Below, piece after piece: positions 8,687 through 16,971 of a stretch of 64,000 nucleotides of DNA. The notes under the pieces are model-generated. The model did no database searches, was not told the origin of the DNA, and saw only the letters and a list, made by a program, of their open reading frames with translations. Numbering within the stretch: position 1 is the stretch's first letter; each line of letters starts with the position of its first letter. Position numbers and translations under genes: made by a program. The DNA is taken from NCBI GenBank assembly GCA_023387735.1, contig JAEWHP010000032.1, positions 124,001 through 188,000 on the forward strand. The letters are read 5' to 3'. This DNA is from Pseudomonadota bacterium (GTDB lineage: Bacteria > Pseudomonadota > Alphaproteobacteria > Rhizobiales > Xanthobacteraceae).

Positions 8687-9049
8687 ATGCGAACCAGGAT
8701 TCTTGCCATTGCAGCGATCGCCGGCGCGATGGCTGCCCCGATCGCAGCGCAGGCGCAGAGCACCATCACGACCGGTGTCGGTGGCGGCAGCACGGTAGTC
8801 ATCGGCGAACACGAAGGCATCGTTCCCGGCCAGCGTTCGGCCTTCCGTGAATACATCGTGCGCGAACGCGTTCCGGATTTCACGATCTCCGAGCGCGTGG
8901 TGGTTGGCGCCGTGCTGCCCGAGGTCGGCGTGACCTATTACGACGTGCCGCAGAAATTTGGCACGACGCCCTATCGCTACACCGTGGTGAACGGCCAGAC
9001 GATCCTGGTCGAACCGCGTTCGCGTCGCATCGTTCAGGTGGTCGACTAG
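8687..9049 (+). CDS. DUF1236 family periplasmic protein
   Basis: A 120-residue secreted protein. Residues 1-23 are a signal peptide ending AAQA. The mature part has the DUF1236 pattern in which a VRERVPDF segment is followed by a block ending in a YRYTVVNGQTILVEPRSRRIVQVV stretch, seen here as PYRYTVVNGQTILVEP near 95-110. The family is abundant in Bradyrhizobium and relatives and has no established function. The start has an AAGGAG box six bases upstream. It is monocistronic, with a strong terminator 70 bases downstream. Confidence 0.88.
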   Translation: MRTRILAIAAIAGAMAAPIAAQAQSTITTGVGGGSTVVIGEHEGIVPGQRSAFREYIVRERVPDFTISERVVVGAVLPEVGVTYYDVPQKFGTTPYRYTVVNGQTILVEPRSRRIVQVVD

Positions 9050-9121
9050 ACCCGATTCACCTGAACGGTTGGTCCGGGCGCCGCGCAAGCGGATGTGCGC
9101 GTGATACGACTGGACATGAAG

Positions 9122-9153
9122 CCCCGCCCGGCGTCCCCTCCGGGCGGGGTTTT
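9122..9153 (+). terminator. Rho-independent terminator after the DUF1236 gene
   Basis: Stem CCCCGCCCGG (9122-9131) with CCGGGCGGGG (9140-9149), followed by TTTTCATTTT. Confidence 0.9.
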
Positions 9154-9169
9154 CATTTTGTGCGCAACT

Positions 9170-9772
9170 CTATTCGCGGATTTCCAGCCCGGCCTTCTTC
9201 ACCACGAGGCGGTGAATCTTCTTTCCCGATGAGGCGCTGATGGCCTCTTCGTCGAGCAATACCGTCGCGTTCTTCAGTTCCGCCAGCACCAGCGCGGCAT
9301 CGAACGCCGCGTAAAGCCTGCCCTGGGTGTCGCGCTGGTCGGCGTTTTCGGTGACGCGCCAGCTCAGATAAAGAATGCCGCTCGGCTTGACGATATCCAG
9401 CAGGCGGCGAACCGATGGCGCGATCTGCTTGCGCTCGATGTGCATGATCACGGTCTCGCACAGCACGTTGTCGAACGTGCCGACGCCGCGCAGTTCGGGC
9501 AGTTCCGCTTTCGTGAACTTCAGGCCGGGATGCCGGCGGCGCGCTTCGTCCAGCAGGCCTTCGCACGGATCGAAACCGACGGTCGGAAAACCATTCGCGT
9601 TGAGCCAGGCGACCTCGCGGCCGCTGCCGCAGCCGATATCGGCCGAGGTCCCGCCGCGCACGAAAAACCGTTCGACGACTTCCTGCAGGTCAACCGGAGC
9701 GGGTTGAACGTGCCAGTCCTCCGCGAACGCCGCCGCATTCGAGTCGTAAGCGGCGAGCGTCTGTGGGTCCAT
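9170..9772 (-). CDS. Class I SAM-dependent methyltransferase
   Basis: A 200-residue Rossmann methyltransferase. SAM motif I is ADIGCGSGREVAWL (about 44-57), motif II lies around TVGFDPCEGLLDEA, and motif IV is VLCETVIMHI near 104-113. The substrate is not apparent. It starts three bases after the glyS stop codon, with GAAGG inside the end of glyS as ribosome site, so it is probably the third gene of a glyQ-glyS transcript. The neighbourhood suggests, but does not prove, a translation-related target. Confidence 0.8.
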   Translation of the reverse strand: MDPQTLAAYDSNAAAFAEDWHVQPAPVDLQEVVERFFVRGGTSADIGCGSGREVAWLNANGFPTVGFDPCEGLLDEARRRHPGLKFTKAELPELRGVGTFDNVLCETVIMHIERKQIAPSVRRLLDIVKPSGILYLSWRVTENADQRDTQGRLYAAFDAALVLAELKNATVLLDEEAISASSGKKIHRLVVKKAGLEIRE

Positions 9773-9775
9773 GGG

Positions 9776-12037
9776 CTAGCCTTCGATCCTGGAAAAATCC
9801 GCCACCGCGCGGGTCGCCGCGCGGATTTCGTTCAACAGCTTTAGTCGATTCTCGCGCACGGCAGGTTCATCGTCATTGACCTTGACCTTGTCGAAAAACG
9901 CATCGACCGCCGGGCGAAGTTTCGCCATCGCCCCCATCGCGGTGGCAAAGTCTTCCTTTGCAACCGCGGCCCCGGCCTCGCCCTTGACCTGATCGATCGC
10001 CGCAGCCAGCGCCTTCTCCTCGGCCAACCTGTAGAGCCCGGCATCCGGCGCGCCGTCGAACGATCGCTTGTCCTTCTTCTCCTCGATCGAGAGAATATTG
10101 GATGCCCGCTTCGTTCCCGCAAGCAGGTTCTTGCCGTCGTCGGTATCGAGAAACTTGCCCAGCGCCTCGACGCGGCGGACGACCATGAGCAGATCGTCCT
10201 GGCCGCCGAGCGAGAACACGGCATCGACGAGATCGTGACGCGCGCCCTGGTCGCGAAGCTGGACCTTGAGACGACTGGCGAAGAACACCAATAGCTCGTC
10301 AACAATCCTTGCCGAATACTCAGCCCTGAACTCGGGCATGAATCGAGTTACGGCCTCACTCAACATTGACGCGAGTTCTTCATCACTTGCGGGCCTCTTC
10401 ACAGCCTTATGTGACAATTGCAGCAGTTGGCCCCCCAACGTTGCCGAAACGTCTATCGCGTTTCCCGCAGGGACCAAGGCGGCGTCAATCTTGACGACGT
10501 GCTCAATTATTTCTGGAATAGCCTTTTTCAGCGGCAAACGGAGTCCAGATTCGAGAATTATTCGAATGACACCCAGAGCGGCCCGACGCAGGCCGTAGGG
10601 GTCCCCGGATCCGGTCGGCTTTTCGCCGATTATCCAGAAGCTCACCAACATATTTAGCTTGTCGGCTAACGCTACAGTGATCGAGACTGGATTGGTTGGG
10701 ATAGAATCGTTGGGGCCTTGGGGCTTGTAGTGGTCCTCGATCGCGATGGCGACCGCCTCATCTTCCCGCTGAAGCTCGGCGTAGTGGCGGCCCATGAAGC
10801 CCTGTACTTCGGGGAACTCCCCGACGACCTCAGTGAGTAGGTCGGCCTTGGAGAGCTGAGCCGCACGTCGCGATTGGCGAGCATCGGCCCGCACAATCTC
10901 AGCAAGATATGCAGCAGACGCGGTGTTGCTTGCTACCCTTGCTGCTTGGGTGCCGATCTGCTCGTGAAACACGATCTGCTCGAACTTCGGCAGCCGTTCT
11001 TCCAGCTTCGTCTTGAGGTCCGTCTCATAGAAGAATTTTGCGTCGCTCAGCCGGGCGCGGATCACGCGTTCATTGCCGCTGATGATCACCTTGCCGCCGT
11101 CGGTCGCCTCGATGTTGGCGGTGAGGATGAATTTGTTGGCGAGCTTGCCCGTCTTGGGATCACGTACCACGAAGCATTTCTGGTTGTTGCGGATGGTGGC
11201 GCGGATCACCTCGTCTGGAATCGACAGGTATTCCTTTTCGAACGACCCCATCAGTGCGACTGGCCACTCAACAAGGCCGGCGACTTCGTCAAGCAGCCCC
11301 TGATCCTCGACCAGCTCAAGCCCTTGCGCGAATGCCAATTGCTTGGCGTCGGTCAGGATAGCGTCCTTGCGGCGCTCGGGATCCAGCACGACCTTTGCCG
11401 CCTTCAGCTTCGCCTCGTAATCCTCGAAGCGGCGCACAGAGATCGCGGCCGGCGCCATGAAGCGGTGGCCGAACGTAGTCTGTCCGGCCTCGATGCCGTC
11501 GACGGAAAATTTCACGATATCCGGCTCTTCGGTCTCGATGCCGAAGGTCGCGATGATCGAATGCAGCGGCCGCACCCAGGACAGCGAACCCGATTTGGCC
11601 GAACGTTCGCCCCAGCGCATCGACTTCGGCCACGGGAAGGTTCGGATGATGACGGGGAGAATTTCGGCTATCACGTCGATCGCGGCGCGGCCGGACTTTT
11701 CGATCAGCGCGACATAGAAATCGCCCTTCGGGTCGCGCTGGATCGTCGCCTCGTCCAGCGATTTGAGGCCGGTTGCTTTCAGGAAGCCTTGCACCGCCGC
11801 GTCGGGGGCACCGATCTTCGGTCCGCGGCGTTCGGTCTTGAGGTCGGGCTGCCGCAGCGGAATGCCGTGCACGGTCAGCGCCAGCCGCCGCGGCGTCGCG
11901 AACGCCTTGGCGCCCTCGTAGACCAGGCCTTCGGCGACGAGCTTGTCGGTGACCATGCGGCGCAGATCGTCCGCCGCCTTCGCCTGCATGCGCGCGGGAA
12001 TTTCCTCGGAGAACAGTTCCAGCAGGAGATCAGGCAT
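9776..12037 (-). CDS. glyS: Glycine--tRNA ligase beta subunit
   Basis: The 753-residue beta chain of the alpha2beta2 bacterial glycyl-tRNA synthetase, which binds tRNA-Gly and is needed for aminoacylation. It starts MPDLLLELFSEEIPARMQ, the hallmark of GlyS, and ends with the helical anticodon-binding region (VMVND type end: KVKVNDDEPAVRENRLKLL). Its ATG overlaps the TGA of glyQ by one base, so expression is coupled. About residues 360-590 (DNA 10270-10960) are encoded by clearly AT-richer DNA with less biased codons than either flank, while the protein stays in frame and looks intact. This may be an imported allele segment. Confidence 0.97.
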   Translation of the reverse strand: MPDLLLELFSEEIPARMQAKAADDLRRMVTDKLVAEGLVYEGAKAFATPRRLALTVHGIPLRQPDLKTERRGPKIGAPDAAVQGFLKATGLKSLDEATIQRDPKGDFYVALIEKSGRAAIDVIAEILPVIIRTFPWPKSMRWGERSAKSGSLSWVRPLHSIIATFGIETEEPDIVKFSVDGIEAGQTTFGHRFMAPAAISVRRFEDYEAKLKAAKVVLDPERRKDAILTDAKQLAFAQGLELVEDQGLLDEVAGLVEWPVALMGSFEKEYLSIPDEVIRATIRNNQKCFVVRDPKTGKLANKFILTANIEATDGGKVIISGNERVIRARLSDAKFFYETDLKTKLEERLPKFEQIVFHEQIGTQAARVASNTASAAYLAEIVRADARQSRRAAQLSKADLLTEVVGEFPEVQGFMGRHYAELQREDEAVAIAIEDHYKPQGPNDSIPTNPVSITVALADKLNMLVSFWIIGEKPTGSGDPYGLRRAALGVIRIILESGLRLPLKKAIPEIIEHVVKIDAALVPAGNAIDVSATLGGQLLQLSHKAVKRPASDEELASMLSEAVTRFMPEFRAEYSARIVDELLVFFASRLKVQLRDQGARHDLVDAVFSLGGQDDLLMVVRRVEALGKFLDTDDGKNLLAGTKRASNILSIEEKKDKRSFDGAPDAGLYRLAEEKALAAAIDQVKGEAGAAVAKEDFATAMGAMAKLRPAVDAFFDKVKVNDDEPAVRENRLKLLNEIRAATRAVADFSRIEG

Positions 12038-12969
12038 CAGACCGCCCTGCCCGCTTCGGTGTGAACCCAGGCTTCACCGCAAGCCTTAGCCAGTTCGCGC
12101 ACCCGCATGATGTAGCTCTGTCTTTCGGTCACCGAGATCACGCCGCGTGCATCCAGCAGGTTGAACACGTGGCTGGCCTTGATGCACTGGTCATAGGCCG
12201 GCAGCGCCATCAGGTGAGCTTCGCGCTTGCCATCCTTCCATCCCGCGTCGAGATATTTCCGGCAAGCCTCTTCCGCCATTGCGAATTGCTTGAACAGCAT
12301 CTCGGAATCGGAGTGCTCGAAATTGTGGCGGGAATATTCCTGCTCGGCCTGCAGGAACACGTCGCCATAGGTGACCTTGTCCGCGCCCTCGCGGCCGTTG
12401 AAGTTGAGGTCATAGACGCGGTCGACGCCCTGCACGTACATCGCAAGCCGTTCCAGCCCGTAGGTGAGCTCGCCGGCGACCGGCGCGCATTCGACGCCCG
12501 CGACCTGCTGGAAGTAAGTGAACTGGCTGACTTCCATGCCGTCGCACCAGCACTCCCAGCCGAGCCCCCACGCCCCCAGCGTCGGGCTCTCCCAGTCGTC
12601 CTCGACAAAGCGGATGTCATGCACGCTGGAATCGATGCCGATGGCGGCGAGCGATTTCAGGTAAAGATCCTGAAGGTTTGGCGGCGACGGCTTCATGATC
12701 ACCTGAAACTGGTAATAGTGCTGCAGCCGGTTGGGGTTCTCGCCGTAACGCCCGTCCTTGGGCCGCCGCGACGGCTGCACATAGGCCGCATTCCAGCGCT
12801 TCGGCCCGAGCGCGCGCAGCGTCGTGGCGGGATGGAAGGTGCCGGCGCCCATTTCCATGTCATAGGGTTGCAGGATGACGCAGCCCTGCTCAGCCCAGAA
12901 CCGCTGCAGAGCAAGGATAAAACCCTGGAACGAGCGTTCCGGGCGCATATGGTCAGGCAAGGCGTCCAT
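12037..12969 (-). CDS. glyQ: Glycine--tRNA ligase alpha subunit
   Basis: The 310-residue catalytic alpha chain, of normal length for the family. It contains FQGFILALQRFWAEQGC and LQPYDMEMGAGTFHPAT near the N-terminus and AYVQPSRRPKDGRYGENPNR, the class II active-site region that binds ATP and glycine. ATG at 12969. Together with the overlapping glyS it forms the usual two-gene operon. A modular palindromic repeat lies upstream of its promoter region. Confidence 0.98.
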   Translation of the reverse strand: MDALPDHMRPERSFQGFILALQRFWAEQGCVILQPYDMEMGAGTFHPATTLRALGPKRWNAAYVQPSRRPKDGRYGENPNRLQHYYQFQVIMKPSPPNLQDLYLKSLAAIGIDSSVHDIRFVEDDWESPTLGAWGLGWECWCDGMEVSQFTYFQQVAGVECAPVAGELTYGLERLAMYVQGVDRVYDLNFNGREGADKVTYGDVFLQAEQEYSRHNFEHSDSEMLFKQFAMAEEACRKYLDAGWKDGKREAHLMALPAYDQCIKASHVFNLLDARGVISVTERQSYIMRVRELAKACGEAWVHTEAGRAV

Positions 12970-13061
12970 CGGCAGAATCGGTCTCGCGAGGGGGTTTTAG
13001 GAGCGCGGGACCGTATCGGCGTGGAAGCGGGGAATCAAGGCGACGGGGGTGCCTCTACCGC

Positions 13062-13163
13062 GTCATTCCGGGATGGTCCGAAGGACCAGACCTCAGGGGT
13101 GCAATTGCACCCCGGGGAATCTCGAGATTCCGGGTTCGTGCTATCGCACGCCCCGGAATGACG
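13062..13163. repeat. Modular palindromic repeat, copy 3
   Basis: GTCATTCCGGG to CCCGGAATGAC. Modules: TGGTCC-gaa-GGACCA, GGGGTGCAATTGCACCCC, centre GAATCTCGAGATTC, GTGC-tatc-GCAC. Confidence 0.9.
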
Positions 13164-13168
13164 GAGGA

Positions 13169-13381
13169 TTAACCCGGCCGGTAAGCCCCGGTTACGGGGT
13201 CGCGGCGGAGGGTCGGAATCTCGCCCGCGGGTGCGGGCTCGGCGACGCGGGCCATCCGCGCCTCTTCCAGTTCCTGGTTGATGCGGACGGCAGTCTTGTA
13301 GGCCCAGCGGACTACGGCGAGCCCACCCAGGGCCCCTGCGAATGCGATCAACGGCGGCATCGGTCGATCCTTGTCGTTCAC
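13169..13381 (-). CDS. Small hypothetical membrane-anchored protein
   Basis: A 70-residue protein. Residues about 9-27 (MPPLIAFAGALGGLAVVRWA) form one hydrophobic segment, followed by a polar helix (NQELEEARMARVAE) and a short Pro-rich end. The frame begins with GTG at 13381 behind GGGGG; an ATG seven codons later (13360, AGGA box upstream) is equally possible. No known domain. The end abuts repeat copy 3. Coding is supported by the amphipathic layout and two plausible ribosome sites. Confidence 0.6.
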   Translation of the reverse strand: MNDKDRPMPPLIAFAGALGGLAVVRWAYKTAVRINQELEEARMARVAEPAPAGEIPTLRRDPVTGAYRPG

Positions 13382-13481
13382 GTGTCAGCCCCCAACGCCG
13401 ACCATTCTCCCCCAAGCCGGGCTGCGCCGCAATTCCGCTTTTGGGACTAAATGGCGCGGTTCGTTGACCTCTTGTTGATTT

Positions 13482-14393
13482 CTAGAACCCGAATTTGGCC
13501 CAGATCGCCCGGGTTTCGAGCGCCGAAATCACCTCATCCGGCAATCCCCCGATACCCTCAAGCGCCGCCATTGAGCCCGCCCCCGGCGCCCTCCGGCCCA
13601 GCAGCCCTGCCAGCATTCCGCTCGCGGGCGCGATCACCGGCGTCAGCACCTTGTCGCCGAAGCGGGCGCGCAGCGTCGAGCGGAGATCGCCGATGGAATC
13701 CGCAAGGCCCAGCGATATCGATTTCTCGCCCGCCCAATATTCACCGGTGAACAGCTCGTCGTCGGCACCCTTGAGGCGCGCACCGCGGCTGTCCTTGACC
13801 AGTGCGATAAAGATGGCGTGGATCTCGCGCTGAAGCGATTTCAGTCGCGCAACATCATCCGGATTTTCGGGCAGGAACGGATCGAGCATCGCCTTGTGCT
13901 CGCCCGCGGTGTACAGCCGCCGCTCGACGCCGATCTTCCTGATCAAATCCTGAAAACCAAAGCTGCCGCCCACCACCCCGATCGAGCCGAGGATCGAGGA
14001 CGGATCGCAAAAAATCTCGTCGCCCGCGCAGGCGATCATGTAGCCGCCGGACGCCGCGACGTCCTCGACGAACACCAGCACCGGCAGTTTCTTTTCCGCG
14101 GCCAACTGCCTGATCCGCAAATAGATCTGGCGCGATTGCACCGGCGAGCCGCCGGGCGAATTGATCACCAGCGCCACGGCCTTGGCATGTTTGGTGGCGA
14201 AGGCGCGTTCGAGCGTCTTGGCGATGCCCGCCAGCGACAGGCCCGGCCGCAACGGCGTCACCGCGCCGATCACGCCCGACAACCGCACCACCGGGACGAC
14301 GACTGCCCCGCTCCGGAACCTGGCTGGTATCAATTCCTTGAGTTTGTCGATGAGGCCCGGCAATCCCGTGCGATCACTTAATTGTTCACTCAT
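13482..14393 (-). CDS. S49 family signal peptide peptidase (SppA/SohB-like)
   Basis: A 303-residue serine protease of the compact S49 type, which degrades leftover signal peptides or membrane-protein fragments. It has VRLSGVIG, LVINSPGGSPVQSRQIY (75-91), the nucleophile motif EDVAASGGYMIACAGDE with Ser115, and the general-base Lys167 in YTAGEHKAMLDPF. The usual N-terminal membrane anchor is weak or absent here, so it may be peripheral or cytoplasmic. ATG at 14393. Its neighbour upstream is divergent. Confidence 0.92.
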   Translation of the reverse strand: MSEQLSDRTGLPGLIDKLKELIPARFRSGAVVVPVVRLSGVIGAVTPLRPGLSLAGIAKTLERAFATKHAKAVALVINSPGGSPVQSRQIYLRIRQLAAEKKLPVLVFVEDVAASGGYMIACAGDEIFCDPSSILGSIGVVGGSFGFQDLIRKIGVERRLYTAGEHKAMLDPFLPENPDDVARLKSLQREIHAIFIALVKDSRGARLKGADDELFTGEYWAGEKSISLGLADSIGDLRSTLRARFGDKVLTPVIAPASGMLAGLLGRRAPGAGSMAALEGIGGLPDEVISALETRAIWAKFGF

Positions 14394-14517
14394 GCCGTTA
14401 CCTCGAATTAACCATTCTTTATCACGCCAATGTCATTGCAAAGGCCGGAACGTCTTGTGGCAGGAACGCCTTTTGCATCGTGGCCGTCGAGGCTGCAATG
14501 GGGCCGCGGAGAGTGAC

Positions 14518-14616
14518 ATGAAAATCTACCTGCTGATATTGCTGATCGGCACCCTGCTCGCCGCTACCCACTTCACTTCGGCACCGAAGCGGCAGTCGGA
14601 GACGCTGCCGCAATAG
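14518..14616 (+). CDS. Candidate 32-residue single-pass membrane protein
   Basis: A short frame, MKIYLLILLIGTLLAATHFT..., with a strong GGAGAG ribosome site six bases before ATG. Residues 3-17 form one hydrophobic segment; the rest is polar and basic. It lies alone in a 250-base gap between divergent and convergent genes. Whether it is made is not proven, but the ribosome site, start and hydrophobic profile agree. Confidence 0.5.
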   Translation: MKIYLLILLIGTLLAATHFTSAPKRQSETLPQ

Positions 14617-14646
14617 GGTGTTGATTGCGACATGCGTGGGCTAGCT

Positions 14647-15414
14647 TTACGGCTTCGCAAGCGGCAAGCTCCCCTTCCCTGCGAGAATCTCCTGGACCCA
14701 TTTGTTGGGCACGCCTGACTCATCATTGAGCATCAGGGCGGGGTGAATTTGCGTCGGCGCGCGTCCGCCTTTGACCGCGCGTACCAGGATGCGGTTCGCC
14801 GGGCCGCCGACGTCGCCGTGAACCGGCAGAAGCTCGATGCTCCCGAAACCGTGATCGAGTGTGGCCAGCACCTCGGCGATCCCGTCGGCGCGCCAGATCA
14901 GCGTCAGCACGCCCCTGGATTTGAGGATGCGCCGCGCCGCATGCACCCAGTTCGACAGCGTCGTCGCGGTCGCCACATGGGCGACGCCGCGCGCTTTGTC
15001 CGGCGAGATCCGGTGCCGCGCGGGATCGTTGAACGGTGGGTTCATCAGTACGGCGTCGATGCTGTCGGGACCGAGCCCGGCGGCGGCAAAGGTCGCCGCG
15101 TCGGCTTCGACATCGAGCACGACGATGTCGGCCGCGATCGCATTCGCGGCCGCGTTGGCGCGCGCGAGTTCCGCCAGCACCGGATCGATCTCGACCAGAA
15201 CCAGGTTGATGCCGCCAACGCGCCGGGCGACCGCAAGTCCTGCCACTCCGACGCCGGTGCCGAGATCCGCGACGCGATCGCCTGCACGCGCCGATGTCGC
15301 CGCCGCCAGCAACACGGCATCGTGACCGGCGCGGTGTCCCGACTTCAGCTGCCGCAGACGCAACTGCCCGCCGAGAAACGCGTCCTCGGTCAGGTCCAGG
15401 GCCGGATCACTCAT
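14647..15414 (-). CDS. TrmN6/YfiC-like SAM-dependent methyltransferase
   Basis: A 255-residue methyltransferase starting MSDPALDLTEDAFLGGQLRL. The SAM motif is VADLGTGVGVAGLAV, and the catalytic motif is VLMNPPFND, the N6-adenine type seen in the tRNA1(Val) A37 methyltransferase TrmN6. The target base is inferred from the family. The third ATG of the frame (15414) is used because the conserved sequence begins there; two upstream ATGs at 15444 and 15429 would lengthen it by 5-10 residues. The start overlaps the end of the DUF2007 gene by eight bases, so the two are co-transcribed. Confidence 0.82.
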   Translation of the reverse strand: MSDPALDLTEDAFLGGQLRLRQLKSGHRAGHDAVLLAAATSARAGDRVADLGTGVGVAGLAVARRVGGINLVLVEIDPVLAELARANAAANAIAADIVVLDVEADAATFAAAGLGPDSIDAVLMNPPFNDPARHRISPDKARGVAHVATATTLSNWVHAARRILKSRGVLTLIWRADGIAEVLATLDHGFGSIELLPVHGDVGGPANRILVRAVKGGRAPTQIHPALMLNDESGVPNKWVQEILAGKGSLPLAKP

Positions 15415-15634
15415 CGGGCCGCAATTCATGGCCGAGGCCAGCATCGGTCAGAAGCTGGCGTGCCTCGCGGTTGTCGTCGTCATGGACCAGGATGCGGCGC
15501 GGCAGCACGCCGAGCGATCCCTCGATGACGCTCATGTTCTCGTCCAGCACCAGATGATGGATATTGGCTCCATCAAGCAGCGCGCCAACAGCGGAAACCA
15601 GCACGATATCGTTGGTCCGAACCAATTCCCGCAA
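15407..15634 (-). CDS. DUF2007 family protein
   Basis: A 75-residue protein with the DUF2007 layout: MRELVRTNDIVLVSAVGALL, then GANIHHLVLDENMSV and PRRILVHDDD, ending in an acidic tail. The fold is a small alpha/beta domain proposed to act in signalling; the role is unknown. The start codon is TTG, accepted because AGGAGAG lies six bases upstream and the conserved sequence begins exactly there. Translationally coupled to the methyltransferase. Confidence 0.85.
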   Translation of the reverse strand: MRELVRTNDIVLVSAVGALLDGANIHHLVLDENMSVIEGSLGVLPRRILVHDDDNREARQLLTDAGLGHELRPDE

Positions 15635-15884
15635 TTGACGCTCTCCTGTTTCGCCTCAACCGGGCGGGCTGGACCCATTAGGCTCGGATTGAGTCACAAC
15701 CGAAGCCCCAAACCATAGCAACAAGTCTTGGTTTTGACGCCTTTTCCTGAACACCAACCGGTACTCAGGCGGCTCGAAAACGCCGCCGGCGGCAACTGTC
15801 AACCACTACCTGCCCTTGCCGCCCCAGCCGGCAGTTTCTATTGTAGATCAGGATAGTGCGAATTGGCCAAAAGTGGAGACCTGC

Positions 15885-16892
15885 GTGGCGGTTATTGTAC
15901 CTTTCGAGAGCCCGAACGCTTCGATCGATGCATTGGTCGGGCTGGTCGCGGCCGACATGGAACGGGTCAACGCCACGATCCTGTCGCGGACGGGGTCGGA
16001 AGTCACCATGATTCCCGAGGTCGCCAATCATTTGATCTCCTCGGGTGGCAAGCGTCTGCGCCCGATGCTGACGCTCGCGATGGCCAGCCTCACCGGCTAT
16101 TCCGGCGACGGCCATATCAAGCTCGCGGCCTCTGTGGAGTTCATGCACACCGCGACGCTGCTGCATGACGACGTGGTCGACGAAAGCGAATTGCGGCGCG
16201 GCAAGCTGTCGGCGCGGATGCTGTGGGGCAACGAGGCCAGCGTGCTGGTCGGCGATTTCCTGCTCGGCCAGGCGTTTCGCATGATGGTCGAGGTCGGCTC
16301 GCTGCGCGCGCTCGATATTCTTTCCTCAGCCGCCGCCACCATTGCCGAAGGCGAAGTAATGCAGCTCGCCGCCGCCAAGAACACCGCAACCACCGAGGAC
16401 GAGTATCTCGCCGTCATCAGGGGCAAGACCGCTGAATTGTTCGCCGCCGCCTGCGAGGTCGGCCCCGTCATTGCCAACCGGCCCAAGGCCGAACAGACCG
16501 CCTGCCGCTCGGTCGGCATGAATCTCGGCATCGCATTCCAGCTCGTCGACGACGTGCTCGACTATGGCGGCAAGGCCGCCAAGCTCGGCAAGAACATCGG
16601 CGACGATTTCCGCGAGGGCAAGATCACGCTGCCGGTGGTGCTGGCATTCCGCCGCGGCAATGACAGCGAGCGCGCGTTCTGGATCAAGGCGCTGGAGCGC
16701 GGCGAGATCAGCGATGGCGATCTCGACTACGCCATCGGGTTGATGACCAAGCATCGCGCGCTGGAAGACACCATCAGCCGCGCCCAGCACTACGGCGCAA
16801 TGGCCGTCGATGCGCTCGCCCTGTTCCCCGCCTCGCCGATGAAGTCCGCGCTCGAACAGGTCGTGGCGTTCTGCCTGGCGCGATCGCATTGA
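15885..16892 (+). CDS. Polyprenyl diphosphate synthase (ubiquinone side chain)
   Basis: A 335-residue trans-polyprenyl diphosphate synthase that builds the ubiquinone tail from isopentenyl diphosphate; in this group the product is likely decaprenyl. It has GGKRLRPML (about 55-63), the first aspartate-rich motif LLHDDVVDES (Asp95-Asp99) and the second FQLVDDVLDY (Asp222-Asp226). GTG at 15885 is chosen: GGAG lies six bases upstream and the conserved N-terminus MAVIVPFES begins there. A frame extension to a TTG at 15816 has no ribosome site. It is transcribed away from the DUF2007 gene. Confidence 0.93.
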   Translation: MAVIVPFESPNASIDALVGLVAADMERVNATILSRTGSEVTMIPEVANHLISSGGKRLRPMLTLAMASLTGYSGDGHIKLAASVEFMHTATLLHDDVVDESELRRGKLSARMLWGNEASVLVGDFLLGQAFRMMVEVGSLRALDILSSAAATIAEGEVMQLAAAKNTATTEDEYLAVIRGKTAELFAAACEVGPVIANRPKAEQTACRSVGMNLGIAFQLVDDVLDYGGKAAKLGKNIGDDFREGKITLPVVLAFRRGNDSERAFWIKALERGEISDGDLDYAIGLMTKHRALEDTISRAQHYGAMAVDALALFPASPMKSALEQVVAFCLARSH

Positions 16893-16912
16893 TTGACGCC
16901 ATGGCGTCGGAT

Positions 16913-16946
16913 GGATGGAGCGCGAGCGATTCCCATCGCGCCATCC
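16913..16946. terminator. Hairpin between converging genes
   Basis: GGATGG and CGCGA pair with TCGCG and CCATCC across a short loop, with a two-base bulge. It lies between the ends of the prenyl synthase and the TonB receptor. There is no clear T-run, so the terminator role is tentative. Confidence 0.35.
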
Positions 16947-16971
16947 AGCCTCCCAGGATTGCGCGGACCGG

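Noticed and set aside
13479..13487. TTTCTAGAA, resembling half of an Irr/iron control element
   Set aside because: It overlaps the stop codon of the S49 peptidase gene, not a promoter, and is too short.
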